Shown: one piece after another, positions 1-9,333 of the stretch
Layout of the letters: each line of letters opens with the position of its first letter
Numbering within the stretch: position 1 is the stretch's first letter
Source of the DNA: Celerinatantimonas sp046054165
GTDB lineage: Bacteria > Pseudomonadota > Gammaproteobacteria > Enterobacterales > Celerinatantimonadaceae
DNA length: 64,000 bases
Assembly (NCBI RefSeq): GCF_046054165.1
Contig: NZ_JBFNXK010000010.1
Coordinates: forward strand, 62,001 to 126,000
Reading direction: 5' to 3'
The notes under the pieces: model-generated
What the model was told of the DNA's origin: nothing
Databases searched by the model: none
Seen by the model: only the letters and a program-made list of their open reading frames with translations
Made by a program: the position numbers and the translations under genes

Positions 1-1200
1 GCGGAGGTATTTGTTACCTGTCCGGGACGTAATTTTGTCACTCTAAAAATTACCACTGAAACCGGGGTCACCGGTCTAGGTGATGCCACCTTGAATGGAC
101 GAGAGCTTGCTGTTACGTCCTATCTAAAAGATCATCTTTGTCCCCAACTGATTGGGCGCAACGCCAATCAAATTGAAGATATCTGGCAATTTTTCTACAA
201 AGGGGCTTATTGGCGCCGTGGCCCGGTCACTATGTCAGCTATATCGGCAATTGATATGGCTTTATGGGATATCAAAGCCAAAGTAGCCCATATGCCTCTT
301 TATGAACTATTAGGCGGTGCTTCCCGCACCGGTGTCATGGTGTATTGCCATACCACCGGCCATACCATTGAAGAAGCCCTTGAGGATTACGCGAAACACA
401 AAGAGATGGGCTTTAAAGCCATTCGGGTTCAATGTGGCATTCCAGGGATGAAAACGACTTATGGAATGTCTAAAGGAAAAGGTCTTGCTTACGAACCCGC
501 AACCAAAGGAAACTGGCCTGAAGAACAAATCTGGTCCACAGAAAAATACCTCGACTTTACCCCGAAACTATTTGAAGCCATTCGTAACGAATTCGGTTTT
601 GAAGACCATTTGCTGCATGACTTACATCATCGTCTCACCCCCATCGAAGCGGCTCGTTTTGGTAAAGCGGTTGAACCCTATCGACTCTTCTGGATGGAGG
701 ACCCAACACCGGCTGAAAATCAGGAATGCTTTCGTTTAATTCGCCAGCATACCGTCACTCCCATTGCGACTGGGGAAGTGTTCAATAGCATCTGGGATTG
801 TAAACAGCTGATTGAAGAACAACTCATCGATTATATCCGTACGACCTTAACTCATGCCGGGGGTATCTCTGGTATGCGCCGCATCGCAGATTTTGCCTCC
901 CTTTATCAAGTGCGAACCGGTTCTCATGGCCCATCTGATTTGTCACCCATTTGTATGGCCGCGGCGCTGCACTTTGATTTATGGGTTCCCAACTTCGGAG
1001 TTCAGGAATACATGGGATATAGCGACCAAATGCTGGAGGTCTTCCCACACCATTGGACATTCGAACAAGGTTACATGCACCCAGGAAATGAACCAGGTAT
1101 TGGAATCGAGTTCAATGAAAAATTAGCTAAAAAATATCCATATGATCCGGCCTATTTACCCGTGGGTCGCTTAGAAGATGGCACCGTATGGAGTTGGTAG
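1..1200 (+). CDS. rspA: D-mannonate dehydratase / starvation-sensing protein RspA, 5'-truncated by the window edge
   Basis: Enolase-superfamily sugar-acid dehydratase of the ManD/RspA group, a cytosolic Mg-dependent enzyme. The reading frame is open from base 1; the first visible residues (AEVFVTCPGRN) belong to the conserved N-terminal capping domain, so only about ten codons are missing and the ATG at 91 is internal. Visible signatures are the HDLHHRLTP segment (metal ligand Asp and catalytic His), WMEDPTPAEN, and TGEVFNS, followed by the C-terminal RLEDGTVWSW tail typical of the family. Some family members have low or no mannonate dehydratase activity, so the substrate is uncertain. It is followed directly by an rspB remnant, and an RspR-type regulator lies beyond a shared terminator, which supports an old rspAB locus. 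Confidence 0.93.
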   Translation, partial: AEVFVTCPGRNFVTLKITTETGVTGLGDATLNGRELAVTSYLKDHLCPQLIGRNANQIEDIWQFFYKGAYWRRGPVTMSAISAIDMALWDIKAKVAHMPLYELLGGASRTGVMVYCHTTGHTIEEALEDYAKHKEMGFKAIRVQCGIPGMKTTYGMSKGKGLAYEPATKGNWPEEQIWSTEKYLDFTPKLFEAIRNEFGFEDHLLHDLHHRLTPIEAARFGKAVEPYRLFWMEDPTPAENQECFRLIRQHTVTPIATGEVFNSIWDCKQLIEEQLIDYIRTTLTHAGGISGMRRIADFASLYQVRTGSHGPSDLSPICMAAALHFDLWVPNFGVQEYMGYSDQMLEVFPHHWTFEQGYMHPGNEPGIGIEFNEKLAKKYPYDPAYLPVGRLEDGTVWSW

Positions 1201-1209
1201 GAGAAAAAA

Positions 1210-1296
1210 ATGAAAAGTATTGTGATTGAACAACCCAATCAATTAACTGTTGCCGAACGCCTTGATCTGGAGCTAGCTCAACTGGATCCCAAATAA
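1210..1296 (+). pseudogene. rspB: rspB remnant: first codons of the zinc alcohol dehydrogenase RspB, rest deleted
   Basis: A 28-codon frame begins 9 bases after the rspA stop and has a good ribosome site (GGAG at 1200-1203). It encodes MKSIVIEQPNQLTVAER, which closely resembles the N-terminus of RspB, the medium-chain zinc dehydrogenase encoded downstream of rspA in enterobacteria. After about residue 17 the similarity stops and the frame ends at TAA. The roughly 320 residues carrying zinc and NAD sites are absent, and a terminator follows at once. The best reading is a deletion that removed nearly all of rspB. The origin of the last 11 codons is not recognised. Confidence 0.72.
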
Positions 1297-1308
1297 CCCG
1301 CGCACTCT

Positions 1309-1348
1309 CCATAAAAAGCGCCTTTCTTCCCATCGGCGCTTTTTATGG
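1309..1348. terminator. Bidirectional intrinsic terminator between rspA/rspB remnant and rspR
   Basis: A perfect 14-base inverted repeat (arms 1309-1322 and 1335-1348) has an A-run on one flank and a T-run on the other, so it can end transcription from both converging genes. Confidence 0.85.
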
Positions 1349-1389
1349 ACATGAGATCAAGCGGCATTCGTCTCAATCAACAGCTCTCG

Positions 1390-2103
1390 TTAGTTTTGAG
1401 TTTCAAACCAGTCCGCTTTGGTCATCAGAATATCATCAATCACCTCAGGGACATCGTCCAGATGTGCAGCCAATAATGCAGCCGCCCGCTCATCATTATG
1501 CTGACGTAAAGCTTCGATTAAAGCCTGATGTTCATTTACGACCTCATCCATACTCTTGTCACGCTTAATATCCAGATACCGAACCCGATCCATTGAAGTC
1601 TTCAGATTATCAATGGTATCCCAAGCTAATTTACAATCGGCAAACAGAGCCATCTGCTGGTGAAAAGCATCATCTTGTCTGAGAAATTCTCGATAATTCT
1701 GCTCGTGAATGGCGGCTTGCTGCAATCCGATAATTTCGTTCAATACTTTTAACTGAGCCTCAGTAACGGTCTGAGCTAGATTTTTGACTACCGCACATTC
1801 AATGGCTGAACGAATAAACTTACCATCCATCACCGCTTTAATACTGATTCGGGTAACTACGCTACCTCGTTGCGGATAAATTTTCAGTAAACCGCATTCG
1901 GCCAATTTAATGAACGCTTCCCGAACAGGCTGTCTGGAAACCTCCAACGATGCCGAAATGGCTTTTTCTGACACACTACTACCTGGCTCGATTTCACAGG
2001 TAACAATGGATTCTTTTAAGTACTGATAGATCTGACCACTGACGGAAACCGGCTCTTTAATTGTAAACTGAGGATTATTTATCATAGAAATATACTGATT
2101 CAT
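1390..2103 (-). CDS. rspR: FCD-type GntR transcriptional regulator, RspR-like
   Basis: FadR-subfamily GntR regulator with an N-terminal winged helix (conserved SRQPVREAFIKLAE segment) and a C-terminal FCD ligand-binding domain (PQRGS wing, IRSAIECAVV, WDTIDNLK, DRVRYL). These segments strongly resemble E. coli RspR (YdfH), the repressor of rspAB, so it probably controls the neighbouring rspA operon in response to a sugar acid. The open frame reaches a TTG at 2130; the ATG at 2103 was chosen, and an ATG at 2085 would match the length of RspR even better. No clear ribosome site distinguishes them. Confidence 0.85.
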   Translation of the reverse strand: MNQYISMINNPQFTIKEPVSVSGQIYQYLKESIVTCEIEPGSSVSEKAISASLEVSRQPVREAFIKLAECGLLKIYPQRGSVVTRISIKAVMDGKFIRSAIECAVVKNLAQTVTEAQLKVLNEIIGLQQAAIHEQNYREFLRQDDAFHQQMALFADCKLAWDTIDNLKTSMDRVRYLDIKRDKSMDEVVNEHQALIEALRQHNDERAAALLAAHLDDVPEVIDDILMTKADWFETQN

Positions 2104-2414
2104 TATTACGGTGAAACACTGACCACCCAACCACTAACCGCATCTACAATAGCAGGTTCTACCATGAAGGTACGAATATTACCGCTTGGGATATGGATTT
2201 CTTGCTATTCTAGCGTGCGCCTTTCCAAACAAAACATGAGTACCTCCAACGGTGGCAAAACGCATCACCAAAGCTCCACAAACTCTAACAATATTAAACG
2301 GCCATCGAGCCTACCGAATTCGTTGCCCCCCTATCATGTGATGACAGCAGATCCATAGATCTCATGTACCGTAACATTTGATGATTCAAGAAGATGTGCT
2401 CAGCACAATGTTTA

Positions 2415-2426
2415 ACAACATGTTGT
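2415..2426. promoter_or_regulatory. 12-base perfect palindrome in the rspR upstream region
   Basis: ACAACATGTTGT reads the same on both strands. It lies about 310 bases upstream of rspR and 260 upstream of the FUSC gene. It could be an operator, but no matching second site was found. Confidence 0.25.
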
Positions 2427-2473
2427 CATGTCTTTTTAGCATCAAAAAATCTAATCTGAAGGATAGCGCATTT

Positions 2474-2508
2474 AAAAGGATACCGATTTTAAATCGGTAT
2501 CCTTTTTA
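2474..2508 (+). terminator. Strong hairpin with T-run in the 2104-2688 gap
   Basis: Arms 2474-2489 and 2491-2506 are perfect complements (16 bases, AAAAGGATACCGATTT in the left arm) around a single base, followed by a short T-run. No gene on the plus strand precedes it within this gap, so it may end an unrecognised short transcript. The rest of 2104-2688 shows no convincing gene or tRNA. Confidence 0.6.
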
Positions 2509-2688
2509 TCTCTGTAACAAACGGTTTTTTTCAAATAGTTATTGTGCTAAATCAATATATTATTTTTAGTTCGGTTTATATCAAAACAAAGATTCAAAAA
2601 TACTTATTTTCCCTACTTTTATGTCGAACTTGACTTCGTTAAACTCTTCGTTCCCATAACTGTTAGCCTAACGATTGACGGAAGCATC

Positions 2689-3765
2689 GTGCGCCTTAAC
2701 CAGCAAATCAGTCCGATTGAAAATTGGATCTATCGCCATTACCGGGCCGTTCATGGCATTCGTGTCGGACTTGCCTTTGTATGTACGTTTATGTTCATCA
2801 GGCTCTCAAATATTCCCGAGGGCAGCTGGCCATTAATTACGCTGGTCGTTCTATTAGGGCCCATGTCATTTTGGGGTAATGTCATGTATCGGACGTTGCA
2901 CCGAATTTCAGGCACCATTTTTGGGGCCTCATCAGGGATGGTCGCTTTATATCTGGAACTTTATTCCCGTCCACTTATGCTGATCTGGTGTGCTATCACC
3001 ATGTTTTTCTGCGGTTATCTGGCCTTAGGAAAACGACCTTATATGGCGCTATTGATCGGAATTACACTCGCAGTAGTCGCCGGTGCAGCTCCCGGAGATA
3101 TCCACACGGCATTATGGCGCAGTGGTGATGTGATTTTAGGGGCTTTATTTGCATTGCTGTTTGCCAGTATCTATCCACAACGGGGGTTTATTCACTGGCG
3201 CTTGCAGATGAGTGATGCCCTTTCAGCATTAGGTAAAATTTATAGTGCCTACACATCAATCAATGTGATTGAACGCCCCAATCTGTCAGAAAAATTACAA
3301 CTCGAGTTAAATCGAGTGGTAAAAATGCGGGCCTTTATCAATTCGGCCAGTCGTGAAACCCAAGTCAATCTGGAACATTTTAATCAGTTACAAACAACCT
3401 GCCGCGATCTAATCTCCACCCTCAAACTTTTGATCGAAAGTTACTGGTCATCACGAGATGGGCGATTCTGGATGATCAATGCGCAGGTTCTGCGTAAAAC
3501 CAGACGCCTGACAGCAGAAAACCTTGAACATTTGGCAGAATTACTCACACTTGGGGTTAAACCCGACAGTGATGAAAAAATCACTGCCATTACCCATGAA
3601 ATCACCGAAGTTTTGGAACAATTTGAACCCGATATTCATTATAAACCCGCAACTGATTCATCGATTTATGGCTATATTTGGCTGACTCGCCAAATGGCGG
3701 TTCAATTAAAAGAGCTGGAACGACTCATCATGGCGGTCATGGTTAAAGATAAATCGTCAAAATAG
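2689..3765 (+). CDS. yeeA: FUSC-family inner-membrane protein, YeeA-like
   Basis: 358 residues, close to the length of E. coli YeeA. The N-terminal half (about residues 20-165) has six hydrophobic segments and contains stretches such as WPLITLVV, GPMSFWGNV, LALGKRPY and LWRSGDVILGALFA that are typical of the FUSC/aromatic-acid-exporter-like fold. The C-terminal half is a soluble helical domain ending in IYGYIWL. GTG start, with a GGAAG ribosome site about five bases upstream. Function in E. coli is not established; efflux is suggested only by family. Monocistronic here. Confidence 0.85.
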   Translation: MRLNQQISPIENWIYRHYRAVHGIRVGLAFVCTFMFIRLSNIPEGSWPLITLVVLLGPMSFWGNVMYRTLHRISGTIFGASSGMVALYLELYSRPLMLIWCAITMFFCGYLALGKRPYMALLIGITLAVVAGAAPGDIHTALWRSGDVILGALFALLFASIYPQRGFIHWRLQMSDALSALGKIYSAYTSINVIERPNLSEKLQLELNRVVKMRAFINSASRETQVNLEHFNQLQTTCRDLISTLKLLIESYWSSRDGRFWMINAQVLRKTRRLTAENLEHLAELLTLGVKPDSDEKITAITHEITEVLEQFEPDIHYKPATDSSIYGYIWLTRQMAVQLKELERLIMAVMVKDKSSK

Positions 3766-4018
3766 CGCTTTAATACGTAGGTTGACCTGTGGTTGGTGAA
3801 TTTTTCAAAGTTCATTTAAATGTGCCATTTTTAATACTTCCAATCGTTCTATTTTGAATAAATTTCGCTACTTAAGAATGGTCCGTTCTCTGCTGTTATC
3901 TGAATATCTATCTTTTCAGTGCGATTCGCTCTATTCTTTTTGTTAATGAAATCAGTTACTCCATCTCATAAGATCCCGATTCGATGGAGAGAGTCATCTG
4001 ATCGTAAGGAGCATCTGC

Positions 4019-5476
4019 GTGGACAACCCACTAAAAATTTTGTTTGTCTCATCAGAAATAGAAAGTCTGGTCAAAACCGGTGGATTAGCCGATGTAGCTA
4101 AGTCTCTACCGTTAGCCCTTCAGCAACAAGGCCATCAGGTGACACTGATGATGCCATACTACCGCACCATGGCCCGACACGATGAGGTCCAGTACATCAC
4201 TGATATTTATGTTGAAAATGCACATGGAGCAGCCTTGCGGGTCCCCGTATTATTATTAAAAATCGGGGAAATCAATGTGTATTGTTTGGAACAGAACAAC
4301 TACTTTGATCGACCTCAGCTTTACAGCGAGGGCGAATACGGCTATCCCGATAATGGCGAACGATTTGCTTTTTTTAGTGCCGCAGCGTTAGCGTGTAGCG
4401 CAGCTTTAGATCTCGATCTGGATATTATTCATTGTAATGATTGGCATACCGGGCTGGTCCCTTACTTACTTAAAACTCGTTACGCCGAGCACCCTCGGTT
4501 ACATCGCGTAAAAACCGTATTAACGATTCACAATGCCGTATTCCAAGGCATATTCGAACATCAACAATTCAGTTTTTTGGGACAAGACATTATTGCGCCA
4601 TTAACGGATCGCTTATTAGATGGTTACCAATGTATCAATATGCTAAAAAGTGGTATTCGTTATGCGGATAAAATTACTGCGGTCAGCCCGAACTACGCTC
4701 AGGAACTATTAACCCGACTGGGGGCTCACGGGCTTCATGAGTTTTTTCAGCAACGCCAGAATGATTTAGTTGGGATCATCAATGGTTGTGATTATAACGA
4801 CTGGAATCCGGCGACCGATCCTCTTCTTCCCAGCCATTATCAGGTTGATGATTTAACTGGGAAAAGCCAATGTAAGCAGGCCCTGCAGCAAGCAGTCAAT
4901 CTACCGGTAATACAACAGCGCCCCATTTTCGGCATGGTCTGCCGCCTCACCGAACAAAAAGGATTTTATCTATTACTGCCGGCACTGGAACAGTTTTTAC
5001 ATCATCATGTTCAGGTCATCATTGTCGGAACCGGTGACAGTCGAATTGCCGAACAACTCATGGCCTTACAAGCGCGCTTTAGCGATAAACTAGTGTTTAT
5101 CAATGCCTACGATAATAAACTAGCCCACCTTGTCGAAGCCGGAGCCGACTTTTTCTTGATGCCATCGCTATTTGAACCTTGCGGATTAAACCAGATGTAT
5201 AGCCTCGCTTATGCAACATTGCCGATTGTCCGGGGCGTGGGGGGATTAAAAGATACGGTTCGAGATTACGATGCCGACCCATCACAAGCCAATGGATTTA
5301 TTTTTTATCAGCCAGAATCGGGAGACCTTCTCAACATTCTACGCCGTGCTCTGCTACTCTATCTAGAAGACCCCGAACAGATGCAACAGATGCAGTATCG
5401 GGCCATGCAGCAACATTTTAGCTGGCAGCACGCCGCGAGACTGTATAGCGATTTATACCGAGAAGCTTTACTGTAA
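4019..5476 (+). CDS. glgA: Glycogen synthase (ADP-glucose, GT5)
   Basis: Transfers glucose from ADP-glucose to the growing alpha-1,4-glucan in the cytoplasm. 485 residues with the GT-B fold: the N-terminal ADP-glucose motif KTGGLADV (from residue 19), the ITAVSPNYAQEL segment, INGCDYNDWNP, LTEQKG and the C-terminal catalytic EPCGLNQMYS. GTG start with AAGGAG just upstream. No glgB, glgC, glgP or glgX lies nearby, so this copy stands alone apart from the small ComFB-like gene that follows 31 bases later. Confidence 0.95.
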   Translation: MDNPLKILFVSSEIESLVKTGGLADVAKSLPLALQQQGHQVTLMMPYYRTMARHDEVQYITDIYVENAHGAALRVPVLLLKIGEINVYCLEQNNYFDRPQLYSEGEYGYPDNGERFAFFSAAALACSAALDLDLDIIHCNDWHTGLVPYLLKTRYAEHPRLHRVKTVLTIHNAVFQGIFEHQQFSFLGQDIIAPLTDRLLDGYQCINMLKSGIRYADKITAVSPNYAQELLTRLGAHGLHEFFQQRQNDLVGIINGCDYNDWNPATDPLLPSHYQVDDLTGKSQCKQALQQAVNLPVIQQRPIFGMVCRLTEQKGFYLLLPALEQFLHHHVQVIIVGTGDSRIAEQLMALQARFSDKLVFINAYDNKLAHLVEAGADFFLMPSLFEPCGLNQMYSLAYATLPIVRGVGGLKDTVRDYDADPSQANGFIFYQPESGDLLNILRRALLLYLEDPEQMQQMQYRAMQQHFSWQHAARLYSDLYREALL

Positions 5477-5507
5477 GCGACGTAACCTCAATGTCAGGGA
5501 GGCCATC

Positions 5508-5792
5508 ATGCAAGTTTCAGAATACGTTCATAATGCGATGGAAAACCTCGTGGATGATGTAATCATTTCTCGTCATTTGCATGAACATTATTCAACTGAT
5601 TTTATTGATGATCTGGTTTGCATTAGTCTGAACCGACTCCCTTCCCGATATATCTGTTTTGACGTCGATCTGCTCTCTCACTTTGGAGAAGATGAGTATC
5701 AGGAGCTCAATGAGCAGGTCCGTCAAACAGTGAGTGAAGTGGAACAATATTTACTGAACGATCCCCGGCAACATCGCTCCCGAAATCGTTAA
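5508..5792 (+). CDS. ComFB-like small protein
   Basis: 94 residues. The pattern NAMENLVDDVI - DFIDDLVCISLNRLPSRYIC matches the late competence ComFB family core (helical N-terminus, then LNxLPxRY). The zinc-type cysteines of some family members are missing. In cyanobacteria relatives bind c-di-AMP; whether this one binds a nucleotide is unknown. It lies 31 bases after glgA with a ribosome site (AGGGAGG) and is probably co-transcribed, which suggests a link to carbon storage or a housekeeping signal. Confidence 0.7.
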   Translation: MQVSEYVHNAMENLVDDVIISRHLHEHYSTDFIDDLVCISLNRLPSRYICFDVDLLSHFGEDEYQELNEQVRQTVSEVEQYLLNDPRQHRSRNR

Positions 5793-5826
5793 CGACCATC
5801 ATCGTTCCAATAATCAGGCGATATAC

Positions 5827-6612
5827 CTATAAATCGGCCACAGGTTCACTCAGTGTCACGCCTGCAGCTTGCTCAAGAGCATCCATATATGCTTTTTGTA
5901 ATTGCACAAGTGGTCTTCGAACAAAATCAGAATCCTTACTGGTTGCCATTAAACTGGCTTCACAGAACACTTCGAACCAGCTTAATAATACATCAGCATT
6001 AGCCTGCTCCCCTGCGGCTGCCAGTGCCAACGCAGCCACTTCAGCCGTTGCCAACTGGAATCCCAAACTTCCTTTGCGCAAACTATAATCGCTGGGAGCT
6101 TTATCCAAATTAAATGACAACAATGGGAAATGATGCAACCACGGACTTTTCCGATACATTTTATGAGCTTCTCGCCAGGTGCCATCCAGCAAAATAAATA
6201 GCGGCTTTTTCCCCGTTGGTTGTAAATCATGGGCCGTAGCCAGAGGCTGTGATTCTAATGCATTCTGGGTCGGGAAGATCACGATCGGCTGGTATTCAGG
6301 ATTAGCCAACAAGGTCAGTAATTCTGTCGAGGTCTGCATTCGAGACCAGATAAAGCCATAGGTATCCGGGATGATATCAGCAATTAATCCAGCACTATTG
6401 CTCGGTTTTAAAACCTCAAAATCGTACATAATCAAGCAAAAAGCACAATTTGAAACCACGGATTGTTTCAAATGACACTGACAAAATTTCTGAGCCAAAT
6501 GGCAATGCGGGCAACGAATAATCTGATACCCTCGAGCCTGATAAGGTCGGGTACTCTGTTTCAAACGCTGTTGATACAGTCGCTCAATCGCATGAGGAGG
6601 AACGGTAGACAT
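5827..6612 (-). CDS. tapT: tRNA-uridine aminocarboxypropyltransferase (DTW domain)
   Basis: SAM-dependent enzyme that installs acp3U in tRNA (TapT/YfiP family). 261 residues. An N-terminal zinc-type cluster (CPHC near residue 34, CQC near 44) is followed by the DTW core: the diagnostic LDGTWREAHKM and DYSLRKG motifs. It is slightly longer than E. coli TapT. Start at the ATG at 6612, with a weak AGG upstream. Convergent with the ComFB-like gene (34-base gap). Confidence 0.88.
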   Translation of the reverse strand: MSTVPPHAIERLYQQRLKQSTRPYQARGYQIIRCPHCHLAQKFCQCHLKQSVVSNCAFCLIMYDFEVLKPSNSAGLIADIIPDTYGFIWSRMQTSTELLTLLANPEYQPIVIFPTQNALESQPLATAHDLQPTGKKPLFILLDGTWREAHKMYRKSPWLHHFPLLSFNLDKAPSDYSLRKGSLGFQLATAEVAALALAAAGEQANADVLLSWFEVFCEASLMATSKDSDFVRRPLVQLQKAYMDALEQAAGVTLSEPVADL

Positions 6613-6749
6613 GAATAACCTATAAAAAATAATTAAGGCCTGTTGAGCTGGGGTGGTCTAATTCAGATAGTACACTCACTAAAAGAGCTCAAGTTGAATA
6701 AGACTTCTATCAAACAGATGAGCCGATACATCACAGCTCGGCAACAGCG

Positions 6750-8900
6750 TTACAACTGATTAAACGGGGTGGGTTTGCTAAATAAAAATCCCTGAAACGT
6801 CTGACATCCCAAAGAGCGCAACACATTAAGCTGCTCCACGGTTTCCACACCTTCGGCAACAACTTTTAACCCCAAACTACGAGCAAGCTCCACAGATGCA
6901 CGGATAATACTGGCATGTTTTTGAGAGTCAATAACCCGCTCAACAAAAAAGCGATCAATTTTTAAAGCTTCAACCGAGATACTCACAAGCTGAGCCAAAG
7001 ACGCATGACCGGTCCCAAAATCGTCAATAAAAATAGAAACCCCTAACTGACTTAACTGATTTAAGCGCTGCTGTGTCTGTGTATGATGTGAACATACCGA
7101 GGTTTCAGTCAGTTCAATAGCCAACCGTCGGCATAGTAAAGGCGATCGTTGATAGCTTTGGATCAAACTCTGATAAAACGAATCATCTAGTAATTCTGGC
7201 CCCGCCAGATTAATCGATAATGGAATATCTTGATCAAGCGTTTTCGGCCACTGGTCAATCAATTGCGAAGCCTCGGCTAAAACCAACCTTGCCAGAATGC
7301 TATACCACTGACATTCTTCAACACTCGGCATAAATTCAGCAGGCGACATCATTCGACCATTCACATCAAATAACCGGGCTAAACATTCATAACCTACAAT
7401 CCGACCATCTGCTAAGGTTTGTGCCTGTAAAAATAACTTCAACCGGCCTTGATTCAACGCATCATAGATCAGCTCCTGCTGCTGACTATGCTGTAATGCA
7501 ACCCGTCGATACTGAGGGCGATACCACACCCAAGGCAAATACTGAAAACTCTGATTCAGAGCAATATCACACTCTTCCAGCAATTCAAGACCTGTCGCAT
7601 CTTCCCGCATATGCGTTAAACCAGCTTGCCAGTGTATCGAAATATGATCACCATCCGGTAAAGGCTGACCAGGTTCTTGCTCCAAAATAGCAGCCAACTG
7701 ATCAACCCATTGCTGCTCTGTATTTTCCGCCAGCGGCCCCATCAGTAAAATTTTAGCGCCGGTGAAACGATAACAACAAAAATCGTCCCCAAGACGAAGC
7801 TGTAATTGTCTCGCTATTCGTCTTAATAACCAGTCTCCAACTTCATTCCCCTTCTGGATATTCAAATTACGCAAATTATTAATCTTAACTACCGCCAGAA
7901 TATTCTGAGGAGACTGAAACTGTACATACTGACTGAACCACTGGTGATAATCACTCAATCCGGTGACCGGGTCTACAGCATAGCTCCGCCCCTGAGATAC
8001 GGATAAAACTTCACTATCCGCCATAAAGCATTGCACCAATAACGCATTGTGATGCTCCAGCGCTTCTACTTTTAAGCGATAATCAGTATTCACAGATTGC
8101 AATGAAAGACCATGCGGGGCAAACAATCTAGCCCGGGGAACTCGCTGGAAAAGTTCTGAAATATGGTGTTCGATAGCAGGATCCTGTTTAAGCAAGAGTT
8201 TTGCCTGAGAATTAAAATGAAGGATCGCACCTTCAGGGTCACATAAAAAAGCAACACCACGACTATGATAAAACAGCTCCTGACAACGCTTGATACTCTG
8301 CCGCCAGTGCCAAGCATGATATTTATTTTGACGGGTTTGTCTTCTTAAGATCTGTTGCTGCTGAACAAAAAACACCGGGAAAATCAACATCAGACAAAAG
8401 ATAGTTCCAAACCAATATTGAAGCAGATATTGCTGAGAATATTGCCCCATTAACAGCGGTGAAGTAAAAAAGATAACGGGATAGGCAATGAGATTCACGC
8501 CCATGATCCAGTAAACCAACCGATGATATCCGACACAAATGCAGAGTAATGGTAAACATAGAATCACCGAAATCATAAGCTGAAAATAAGAGACCAGCGT
8601 ATGAGTCCACAGAGTCGTGCCCAAAAGGACTAATAAGCTAAGGCTAATCAGAACAATAGACCAACGACGACGATTCCGACTCAAACAAACTACACCCCCA
8701 CTCAGCGCCAATACAGAAATGAATGGATACGTCAGATCATTAAATTTGAGCAATTTAAAGACGTAACCAAGCGTAACGGAAGCAATTGCCCCCACTAAAA
8801 AGATCCGGAGCCATCCGTCACAGAGTCGGTCTGAATGTAAGGTGAAGATACGTTGCTTACAAAGCTGCAACATTCGTTGTACTGAATGGATCACGGCCAT
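6750..8900 (-). CDS. Membrane c-di-GMP phosphodiesterase with degenerate GGDEF domain
   Basis: 716 residues from the ATG at 8900; the frame extends to a TTG at 8921, judged less likely. Six to seven hydrophobic segments occupy roughly residues 30-190, then a PAS-like region, a GGDEF-fold domain and a C-terminal EAL domain. At the expected GGDEF position the sequence reads FTGAKILLM, so cyclase activity is unlikely. The EAL domain keeps its catalytic set: ECL (E505), SINLAG, ELTE, DDFGTG, KIDR, EGVET and QGF. It should therefore hydrolyse c-di-GMP, with the membrane part as sensor of an unknown signal. Confidence 0.85.
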   Translation of the reverse strand: MAVIHSVQRMLQLCKQRIFTLHSDRLCDGWLRIFLVGAIASVTLGYVFKLLKFNDLTYPFISVLALSGGVVCLSRNRRRWSIVLISLSLLVLLGTTLWTHTLVSYFQLMISVILCLPLLCICVGYHRLVYWIMGVNLIAYPVIFFTSPLLMGQYSQQYLLQYWFGTIFCLMLIFPVFFVQQQQILRRQTRQNKYHAWHWRQSIKRCQELFYHSRGVAFLCDPEGAILHFNSQAKLLLKQDPAIEHHISELFQRVPRARLFAPHGLSLQSVNTDYRLKVEALEHHNALLVQCFMADSEVLSVSQGRSYAVDPVTGLSDYHQWFSQYVQFQSPQNILAVVKINNLRNLNIQKGNEVGDWLLRRIARQLQLRLGDDFCCYRFTGAKILLMGPLAENTEQQWVDQLAAILEQEPGQPLPDGDHISIHWQAGLTHMREDATGLELLEECDIALNQSFQYLPWVWYRPQYRRVALQHSQQQELIYDALNQGRLKLFLQAQTLADGRIVGYECLARLFDVNGRMMSPAEFMPSVEECQWYSILARLVLAEASQLIDQWPKTLDQDIPLSINLAGPELLDDSFYQSLIQSYQRSPLLCRRLAIELTETSVCSHHTQTQQRLNQLSQLGVSIFIDDFGTGHASLAQLVSISVEALKIDRFFVERVIDSQKHASIIRASVELARSLGLKVVAEGVETVEQLNVLRSLGCQTFQGFLFSKPTPFNQL

Positions 8901-9075
8901 CCGCCAATCACACCTATGCAAAATCGAATCAGACTATCCTAATCATAGTGTTAATACTTATCAATTAAATTTATTGAAAACTTCCTCAATAGTACCTTTT
9001 ATCTAGTTGATAATTCGAAATTAATTAGTACTTTTATGGTAAGGACTAGTCATGAAATATATAAAATATATTTTA

Positions 9076-9098
9076 ATTGGGTGTTAGAAACACTCAAT
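9076..9098. repeat. 10-base-pair hairpin in the gap ahead of the oxygenase operon
   Basis: Arms 9076-9085 and 9089-9098 pair with one G-T wobble around AGA. It lies in an AT-rich stretch between the divergent EAL gene and the riboswitch. No T-run follows on either strand; it could be an operator or simply a hairpin. The rest of 8901-9232 shows nothing recognisable. Confidence 0.35.
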
Positions 9099-9232
9099 CC
9101 ATCTATTTAGCTGTATCATGAATTTACATCTCAATCACAATTAATATCGGGTAAGGCATTTCAAACGAATATGATTACATTCTGTTCAAATCAAGATTGA
9201 ATTTCAAAATAGAACTCGGTAGGATTTTTTTA

Positions 9233-9291
9233 TCGGGACGACCCGAGCGATTGATCCAATCAGATCAATCAATATCATTCTGGACGGCCAG
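9233..9291 (+). promoter_or_regulatory. Guanidine-II (mini-ykkC) riboswitch
   Basis: Two short GC hairpins carry the diagnostic ACGR tetraloops of the guanidine-II class: TCGGG-ACGA-CCCGA (9233-9246) and CTGG-ACGG-CCAG (9280-9291). They are joined by a 33-base linker that itself holds an 8-base inverted repeat (9249-9256 with 9263-9270). The pair lies 42 bases ahead of the oxygenase ATG, in the same direction. In this class two guanidinium-binding loops dock on each other and usually free the ribosome site; here the CTCT run at about 9295-9300 could mask the AGGAG at 9324-9328 (inference). Confidence 0.88.
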
Positions 9292-9333
9292 GTAACTCTC
9301 TCATAGCAACATCGCCAGATTACAGGAGCTACC

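Noticed and set aside
2164..2569. Two short plus-strand frames upstream of the FUSC gene
   Set aside because: No ribosome sites or family resemblance; one reads across the terminator hairpin at 2474-2506.
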